A stretch of DNA of 10,361 bases from MWCR01 sp041665165 (GTDB lineage Bacteria; Patescibacteriota; Patescibacteriia; 2-12-FULL-60-25). A program made the position numbers and the translations under genes. Below are positions 5,200 through 10,361 of the stretch, piece by piece (position 1 is the stretch's first letter; every line of letters starts with the position of its first letter). Below the pieces are notes generated by a model that worked only from the letters and a program-made list of their open reading frames with translations, made no database searches and was not told the DNA's origin. Location: assembly GCA_041665165.1 (NCBI GenBank), contig JBAYJJ010000041.1, positions 1 to 10,361 on the forward strand, in the 5' to 3' direction.

Positions 5200-6981
5200 T
5201 TAAAAATGCAGTTTGGTATTGAGGTCTATCAGGGCCTTGACCTCGTCCTGAGTGAGTACATCCTTGCCCTCGTTCCTTTGCTGTTCTGCCATGTCTACGA
5301 TAGACTTACCTGTCTTGAAGCTGTCAGTCACCAAAGCCATGTACATTTTCATGACAGGCGATTCCTGCCACGAACGAATGCCAGAGACCCTCTTGTCAAA
5401 CGATTCGGTCTGCAGTGTATCCAGCCTCTGCAAGATCTTTTGCGCGGCGTCGCTGGGCGTACGGCCCATGCGCCTGAACTGGGCCAAGCTCAAATTAGCC
5501 AGCTCCCCTACCAGATTCTGCAGTTTGGGCGCTCCGCTTTGGATGCCATCGACTTTAGATGAAGGCGAACCCTGCTGCTGCATGAGCTGAGCCGTAGAAA
5601 CCGAAACTTTGACTGTTGGAGTTTTTGCGGCGGGCATGGGCTTTGGCCCTGGTCCGGTTTTGGGCGCAAGTGGCGCCAAGGGGTTGATCGCTGGCTGAGG
5701 TGCTGGAATTGAAACCATGTCGCCAAACTTCTTTTTTTCTAAGCCTTGATTTTTGAGATCCGCTGGCTGTGTGACGTTTGCCAAGCCGGCTTTAAAAGCC
5801 TGGGCCATCTTGGTCTTCTCTGTCTCAACTGTTTGCCTAGCCTTAATCCTCTCTTCATACCAGCGCGCGTGGGCCTCAGCCTCTTGTTTGCGGCGCTCTT
5901 CAATCTTATGTTTCTGCTCCACGAGCTGAGTGTCAAGATTCTGCTTTTCCTCTGCCTCAATTTTTCCATGGTAATCCGTGTAGGCTTTTTCAACAAACGA
6001 GGCCATCTGCTCTGCTTGCGCCCGATCCAGGCCCAGACCGCCGACCTTGGTTTCGCGCTGGAGCAAAGATAATAGTTCGGCTGAATTGCGCACGTCTCGC
6101 AAGCGCGAAGAAATAACATTGCTCAGCCTGCGCTGAAGATATTCGTCAGTCGGCTTATCTGGAATTGAGTTCCAAGCAGATTCAACTGCTTTGTCCAATT
6201 CAGTCAGATTCTTCGGAGGCTCAGGCATGCTCGCTTTAAGCGTGGTTATCTGCGCATCTTCTGTCTGATTTTTCAATGATTCTTTGATGCCTTCCATGCG
6301 GCTGGTCTTAATTGTGTCTGCGGCCAGATATGTCGCAAAATCCTCTTCACTCATAAGCTCAACCTCTTTGGCTAAAGTATTGATGATATCCACGGCCTTA
6401 TCCGTGGTTTCTTTATCAAAGCCCAGCCCGCCAAAATCCGGCAGCCTGGTCATGGTTTCTTTGACTTGGGGCAAAGATAAATCTTTTTTCACGAACAGAT
6501 GGATGATGAGCTCACGCAATTTTTCGCGCGCTTTCTGCCCGGTCGAATACAAACCTAAGCGATTGATGACCTCAGAGGCTGCGCCTGAATAGGAAATGGG
6601 ACGGAAGACTATGCGCGACTGAGGCCAAGAGCTTGTGTCAATGTTGAGCGACTGAAGATATGAAACAAGTTCAGCTCCAAAAAGATCACGCAAAGGCCAA
6701 AAAACATTCTGCAGAATCGCCAGAATGACTTTGTCACGGTCTGCCTCAAGCACGCCTGCGCTTTGTAGATTAATTTTAAGCACGCTCAGGCCCTCGTTTA
6801 AAGACTTGAAGCCCAGGGTTGCGTTCAACACCGGGTCTTCAATAGTTTCAAAAAACTTATCAGCCGGCAAATGATAGTCCTGGATAATTTTGTCATAAGC
6901 CGGATCGACCTGATCCATAAAAAAATCCTGAATGCCTTTAGGCAAGTCTATGAAGCGCTGGTACACCTTGCGTTCAGCCAT
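5200..6981 (-). CDS. Large unknown soluble protein of the T4SS-like operon
   Basis: This 593-aa protein matches no family I can name. It has no signal peptide or membrane helix, so it is probably cytoplasmic. Residues 1-330 are mostly helical and open with IDLPKGIQDFFMDQVDP. Two related segments occur about 130 residues apart: one around 176-208 with FGGLGFDKETTDKAV, the other around 306-338 with VGGLGLDRAQAEQMA, each preceded by a helix. Residues about 335-400 are highly charged and probably coiled coil (EEKQNLDTQLVEQKHKIEER). A Pro/Ala-rich linker (422-457) and a helical C-terminal domain (about 480-593) follow. Its ATG is 2 nt after the VirB6-like stop, so the two genes are almost certainly co-transcribed and translationally coupled. 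The position between VirB6 and PrgI suggests a cytoplasmic partner of the channel or its ATPase; that role is inference. Confidence 0.85.
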   Translation of the reverse strand: MAERKVYQRFIDLPKGIQDFFMDQVDPAYDKIIQDYHLPADKFFETIEDPVLNATLGFKSLNEGLSVLKINLQSAGVLEADRDKVILAILQNVFWPLRDLFGAELVSYLQSLNIDTSSWPQSRIVFRPISYSGAASEVINRLGLYSTGQKAREKLRELIIHLFVKKDLSLPQVKETMTRLPDFGGLGFDKETTDKAVDIINTLAKEVELMSEEDFATYLAADTIKTSRMEGIKESLKNQTEDAQITTLKASMPEPPKNLTELDKAVESAWNSIPDKPTDEYLQRRLSNVISSRLRDVRNSAELLSLLQRETKVGGLGLDRAQAEQMASFVEKAYTDYHGKIEAEEKQNLDTQLVEQKHKIEERRKQEAEAHARWYEERIKARQTVETEKTKMAQAFKAGLANVTQPADLKNQGLEKKKFGDMVSIPAPQPAINPLAPLAPKTGPGPKPMPAAKTPTVKVSVSTAQLMQQQGSPSSKVDGIQSGAPKLQNLVGELANLSLAQFRRMGRTPSDAAQKILQRLDTLQTESFDKRVSGIRSWQESPVMKMYMALVTDSFKTGKSIVDMAEQQRNEGKDVLTQDEVKALIDLNTKLHF

Positions 6982-6983
6982 AG

Positions 6984-9887
6984 TTATGAGTGGCCCTGGA
7001 AGGTAAAGCGGTTTACCTGTATGCCCGGCTTGGAAGTATCTTTCTTAATTGCATCTACGGCCTGCAAAATTGCGTCATTATCCGCATTACCACTGCCCGC
7101 TTGATATCCAGTAGCTTCAATTTTTTCCGCCTCCACTACCATGCGACGCAAACCGCCTTGGATCTTGTTGGCCAATTCAGGATTGCCACGCGAGGCTTGA
7201 ACGATTTTTTGCAGCTGGTCCATGCTCTGAAGGTTGATGTTCTGGGCATGCATGGCCAAATCCGGAGCTGAGGTAGCGTGCGCGATAGAGTTAGCAAAAG
7301 CTCCAGACTTGGTGCCGCTGAAAGCCGATTGAATGGCCTGTTGTTTTTCCACGCCAGTCACAGTGTTGCCCAAAAGTTTGACATCAATATTCTGCTCCAT
7401 GAGCTGTTCCACTGCCTGAGGCTTAGTGATTTGTCCGCCTTGCATCTGAACCAGCGTCGTAGTCAGAAGGCCAGCCGACTGGTCATTCAAGCGCCTGCCA
7501 GCATCGCCAACATTTTGGACACCGGCCGCAGTCGCTGCGTTCTGTAAGTTTCCTTTGATTGTAGCGTCCTGGATATTCTCAGTCACTTCCTTGGCATCAT
7601 AAGTCTCACCTGAGTAAGCCTGTTTCGATGTGCCGCCAGCATGCGTTACATAATAATCCTTGCCGTCCTTGCCAACGTTCACGTTGTAATTGCTGGCCGC
7701 CAGATCCTGGGCCGATGCAGTACCTGAGAGCAAAGTGCCCACGCGAGCCCTGCCATCTGCACTGTTCTTGAAATTTTCAAAATGCGCATCCATAAGCTGG
7801 CCTTGGCGACCCTTCCTGAAATCCTGATAATCCTTCCTGAATTCCAAACCCTTTACCTTGTTGCCGGTTTGATCCACCCAGCCTTTGGCCTTTGCATAAT
7901 TAAAGGCAAAATTTCCGTCCATAAAAGCATTGTCCTGAATCTTATTGTCCATGGCCGGGTCAGATGCCATTTTAGATGCCATCTCGGCTTTCTTCTCATC
8001 TATAAATAATGACGGATCTTTTTCGCGCGCTTCATCAATCGTCTTAAGCAAATCAGGCAAGTTATGTTTCTTGCCCTCATCATAGCTCCGGTCTAATTGC
8101 TGGCCGATTTCTTCATTTGCCATAGCACGTGCCCTGGCTTTGCGTGCCAATTTATTATCATCACCTGCGTAAGTTTTATCTTTTTCCAGTTCCTTTTCTT
8201 TGGAATCCATGAGCTTATCGCGATAAGGCTTGCTGGCCGCTAGCTTGGCAATCGCGATTTGAGCGCCGGCTTTTTCAGCTTTTGTAGTTGTGATGGCAGA
8301 GCCGCCAGCGATTGCTCGGTATTGCTGCATCTGCAGCTCTGGCGTCAAACTCCCATAAGCCTTTTCAAATTCCGTGGCTTTGGTTGCGCCCTCACGGCGA
8401 TGGGCCGTAGCAGCCGCAGCTAACGAAGTACGCATGCCCTGAGTTTTTGGAATAAACTTAGACCCCAAAGCAGCTTCTGCAAGTTTAGATTTGAGCCCGA
8501 CTCTTGCCTCTAATCCAGCAGCGCCCTTGCCTGCATATTGAATGCCTTTTTTCCCGGCCTTGGCCGCTGTTCTGGCTGTAAACGCGGTTAAGGCAGCACC
8601 GGCACCGAACATTCCGCCTTGGGCCGCAACTGTTCCGGCCAAACCGCCGAGCTTGGGAGCAAGCGTGCCAGCTGTTTTGACCGCCACTTGTACACCCAAA
8701 AGCATAAAGGCTACCATGACGATGAAGCCGGCAAAATTTTCAGGCGAACCGATTTTCGTATTAACGATGTTTAACCCGCCGGCAGCTTCCTGGGCCGCAG
8801 TGAGTGCGGCTGTTTTGTTTTCTTTATAGATGCCGGCGTCTGTACCGATAATCTCGTTTTGATTTGCAGCTAGAGCTAGAGAAAGCCACAGAAAGAAAGC
8901 CATGACTGGGCCGCCGATCAGAGCTGAACTCAAGCGGCTCCACCAATCGTCAGTAAATGCGCTAAAAGCTTTTTTAAGCTGGCTGGGCAAAGCCCAGGCA
9001 AAAAACATGATTGGTGATGTAATCAGCAAAATCCAAAGTATGATGATGCGCGCAATAAAGAAAATGACCATGATCACCAGCAGGGTGATGCAAATGGAAA
9101 GGATCCACGCGCCAAACAGAGCAGCTACAAAAATACTCACCACGCTCCACATGCCCAGGTCGGCCATTTGAGATCTATCCACTTCAATCACTCCTCCGCC
9201 CTTGTCCAAAATGGCATTGCTGTTCGTATCCTGGAACTTCATGATGTCGCCGATATGCAAAGCCTGGATAAAGTTTCCGCCGGCAGCTTGCTTAAAGCCG
9301 TTGACGAAAGTAAGCAGGATCACCTGGGAAAAATCAATCATCAAGCCGATGAGCGTTTTGGAGAAATTGATCAGGACTGCCATCAAAAGCAACTTGGGCA
9401 AAATCTGGCGGTAGTGGAAATCTTTAGGATAACCGATGATGGTGGCAAAGGCCGAGACCAGGACCACGATGATGAAAAACATGTTGACTGTGTCGCGCAT
9501 AATGGGCCAGCCCACGCGCACAGGAAAAGCATTCACGAATGTGTTGTACTGAACGATTTTGATTAGAATATCAACCAGAGCCATGACCAGATAGCCTAAC
9601 AGTTTGATGATAAAGATCAGGATCTGGGTAAGCAGCGCTAAAATCCATGTGCCGATTTTCCCCATTGTTGTGCCATCATCTGCAAAAGCAGGCATGGCTA
9701 CAACTATCAAAATCACTAAACAGATAAGCAAAGCTTTCACTGCCAGTTGGCGCCTGCGTTTGCGGACCAAATCAGCCGGACTCAAGGCCTCAAAGCCTTG
9801 ATTTAGACCAAAAAATACCTGCCAAAAAAAGCCGGGCAGTGCCTTCAGTCCCTGTCCTCTCCCAAAGAGCTTCCTCCACATAGACAT
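6984..9887 (-). CDS. VirB6/TrbL-like polytopic membrane protein with long C-terminal tail
   Basis: This 967-aa protein starts with a basic N-terminal region (to RKRRR at 42-46) and a hydrophobic helix ending in AMPAFADD (about 49-71), which resembles a signal-peptide cleavage site. Further membrane helices lie at about 77-113, 133-152, 162-196 (interrupted), 248-298, 320-341 and 385-405. The motifs LLITSPIMFFAWALP and FTDDWWSRLSSALIGGPVMAFFLWL are typical of the VirB6/TrbL superfamily, whose members form the inner-membrane channel of T4SSs. After a Gly/Ala-rich stretch (about 405-460) comes a tail of about 500 soluble residues rich in Lys, Ala, Gln and Asp; such tails occur in extended VirB6 proteins. 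It is the first gene of the operon. The start is ATG 9887 or ATG 9881 (third residue); neither has a Shine-Dalgarno sequence. An extended -10 box lies only 10-18 nt upstream of 9887. Confidence 0.88.
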   Translation of the reverse strand: MSMWRKLFGRGQGLKALPGFFWQVFFGLNQGFEALSPADLVRKRRRQLAVKALLICLVILIVVAMPAFADDGTTMGKIGTWILALLTQILIFIIKLLGYLVMALVDILIKIVQYNTFVNAFPVRVGWPIMRDTVNMFFIIVVLVSAFATIIGYPKDFHYRQILPKLLLMAVLINFSKTLIGLMIDFSQVILLTFVNGFKQAAGGNFIQALHIGDIMKFQDTNSNAILDKGGGVIEVDRSQMADLGMWSVVSIFVAALFGAWILSICITLLVIMVIFFIARIIILWILLITSPIMFFAWALPSQLKKAFSAFTDDWWSRLSSALIGGPVMAFFLWLSLALAANQNEIIGTDAGIYKENKTAALTAAQEAAGGLNIVNTKIGSPENFAGFIVMVAFMLLGVQVAVKTAGTLAPKLGGLAGTVAAQGGMFGAGAALTAFTARTAAKAGKKGIQYAGKGAAGLEARVGLKSKLAEAALGSKFIPKTQGMRTSLAAAATAHRREGATKATEFEKAYGSLTPELQMQQYRAIAGGSAITTTKAEKAGAQIAIAKLAASKPYRDKLMDSKEKELEKDKTYAGDDNKLARKARARAMANEEIGQQLDRSYDEGKKHNLPDLLKTIDEAREKDPSLFIDEKKAEMASKMASDPAMDNKIQDNAFMDGNFAFNYAKAKGWVDQTGNKVKGLEFRKDYQDFRKGRQGQLMDAHFENFKNSADGRARVGTLLSGTASAQDLAASNYNVNVGKDGKDYYVTHAGGTSKQAYSGETYDAKEVTENIQDATIKGNLQNAATAAGVQNVGDAGRRLNDQSAGLLTTTLVQMQGGQITKPQAVEQLMEQNIDVKLLGNTVTGVEKQQAIQSAFSGTKSGAFANSIAHATSAPDLAMHAQNINLQSMDQLQKIVQASRGNPELANKIQGGLRRMVVEAEKIEATGYQAGSGNADNDAILQAVDAIKKDTSKPGIQVNRFTFQGHS

Positions 9888-9896
9888 TCTTATGGA

Positions 9897-9905
9897 AGTA
9901 TAGCA
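9897..9905 (-). promoter_or_regulatory. Extended -10 promoter element for the T4SS-like operon
   Basis: The minus strand reads TGCTATACT, an extended -10 (TGnTATAmT type) with five of six consensus bases in the hexamer. No good -35 is found 16-18 nt upstream (GC-rich, CGCCGT). Transcription would start about 7 nt downstream, near 9890, leaving almost no leader before ATG 9887 or about 9 nt before ATG 9881. Confidence 0.45.
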
Positions 9906-9950
9906 TAAAAATCCGCTCTACGGCGCAGAATAATCCACAACCTCGCAAAA

Positions 9951-10057
9951 CACCAAACACCAAGAAACAAGATCCAAACAAACTCCAAAACATCCATCCA
10001 ATTGGAATTTGAAAATTGGTATTTGTTTGGTGTTTGGTGTTTGTATCTTGGTGTTTA
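9951..10057. repeat. 107-bp period-7 inverted repeat in the divergent intergenic region
   Basis: From 9951 the sequence keeps a 7-nt phase for about 15 units: CACCAAA, CACCAAG, AAACAAG, ATCCAAA and so on, through AATTGGA / ATTTGAA / AATTGGT in the centre, to TGGTGTT (three copies among the last four full units). The left half is A/C-rich and the right half T/G-rich, and the right half is an imperfect reverse complement of the left (for example CACCAAGAAACAA against CACCAAGATACAA). It occupies half of the 215-nt gap between the VirB6-like gene and the LCP gene. The reading frames that cross it look like repeat translation, not protein. Confidence 0.8.
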
Positions 10058-10083
10058 CGAGTAGGGTGGACATAGCTTAAAAT
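10054..10083 (+). promoter_or_regulatory. Possible promoter of the LCP gene
   Basis: A TAAAAT hexamer (10078-10083) lies 20 nt before the ATG at 10103, with TTTACG (10054-10059) 18 nt upstream as a weak -35 that matches TTGACA at four positions. The -35 overlaps the end of the period-7 repeat. A GAGGGG purine run lies immediately before the start codon, though closer (1-3 nt) than is usual for a Shine-Dalgarno sequence. Confidence 0.35.
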
Positions 10084-10102
10084 CCTTGATACTCTGAGGG
10101 GC

Positions 10103-10361
10103 ATGGCTTATTCGGATTATTCAGTCGATTTATTGCAACCAAGCCCAGACAAGGCTGCAAGAAAAAAACTCGTCGCAATAGCGGTTTTTTTTGCTTTAAT
10201 TGTGGGTCTTTTGGCTACAATCGGTGCCGCTTCCTCTTACCGGGCAGTCCAGCATGGCACCAATGTTTTCACTGAAGTCGGCCAATTACCAGGTATTGCT
10301 GACCTGAGGCGCTTTGCCCTGGGGCCTGACAACGTGGGTCGTGGGACGCAGGACGTGGGAC
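10103..10361 (+). CDS. Probable LytR-CpsA-Psr (LCP) family protein, N-terminal part
   Basis: Only the first 86 codons are inside the window. The visible part is a cytoplasmic lead (residues 1-22, ending AARKK), one transmembrane helix (about 23-45, LVAIAVFFALIVGLLATIGA), and the start of an outer region (RAVQHGTNVFTEVGQLPGIADLRRFAL). A single N-terminal anchor followed by a short helical linker of this type is how LCP proteins of Patescibacteria commonly begin; LCP enzymes transfer polymers onto the cell wall or envelope. The catalytic domain is not in the window, so the family call is provisional. The start is fixed by an in-frame stop at 10073-10075 and the absence of another start codon. 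The last 29 bases are a GC-rich 7-nt repeat read in frame. Confidence 0.6.
   Translation, partial: MAYSDYSVDLLQPSPDKAARKKLVAIAVFFALIVGLLATIGAASSYRAVQHGTNVFTEVGQLPGIADLRRFALGPDNVGRGTQDVG
10333..10361. repeat. In-frame 7-nt tandem repeat in the LCP gene, cut by the window edge
   Basis: Units CGTGGGT, CGTGGGA, CGCAGGA and CGTGGGA, plus the first base of a further unit, lie in strict 7-nt phase and continue to the window edge. The array encodes about residues 77-86 (NVGRGTQDVG), just after the linker that follows the membrane helix. This is a place where an insertion would not disturb a folded domain. Confidence 0.75.

Noticed and set aside
9790..10104. 104-aa minus-strand reading frame in the divergent intergenic region
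   Set aside because: Its central part (HQDTNTKHQTNTN) is translation of the period-7 repeat, and it overlaps the VirB6-like start in another frame.

Overview
The window looks like a chromosomal piece of a Patescibacteria (Candidate Phyla Radiation) genome. The evidence is a compact set of type IV secretion (T4SS)-like genes in the arrangement I know from that group: a very long VirB6/TrbL-like membrane protein, PrgI, a VirB4 whose N-terminal TraC-like part is a separate gene, and a large unknown soluble protein. Most starts lack a clear Shine-Dalgarno sequence. The assignment to phylum is inference from gene style; no rRNA or other marker gene is present.

Layout. Bases 1-379 (+) hold the end of an unrecognised conserved-looking protein, closed by a clean intrinsic terminator. 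Everything from 9887 down to 393 reads on the minus strand, in transcription order: VirB6/TrbL-like protein (9887-6984), a 593-aa unknown protein (6981-5200), PrgI (5149-4703), a TraC/VirB4 N-terminal-like protein (4698-4018), the VirB4 ATPase (3892-1994), a membrane-anchored VirB8-like candidate (1858-1238), and ComF (1100-393). At the right edge, divergent from the operon, a plus-strand gene begins at 10103 and runs off the window. It has the N-terminal look of a LytR-CpsA-Psr (LCP) wall-polymer ligase.

How the genes could work together. VirB4 would power a channel built from VirB6 and PrgI (the VirB3 equivalent), with the VirB8-like protein as assembly scaffold. No coupling protein, relaxase, pilin, VirB9/VirB10 or lytic transglycosylase lies in the window, so the cargo and direction of transport are unknown. 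ComF, a competence-associated phosphoribosyltransferase-fold protein, is last in the gene string, which makes a DNA-uptake role worth testing.

The most unusual signal is in the DNA between and inside the genes. Six separate tracts repeat with a period of exactly 7 nt but with different unit sequences. AT- or AC/GT-rich units sit between genes, and two of these arrays end exactly 5 nt before a start codon. GC-rich units lie inside the comF and LCP reading frames. In addition, two long imperfect inverted repeats of a TGTCAT...ATGACA type each begin 4-5 nt after a stop codon of the operon.
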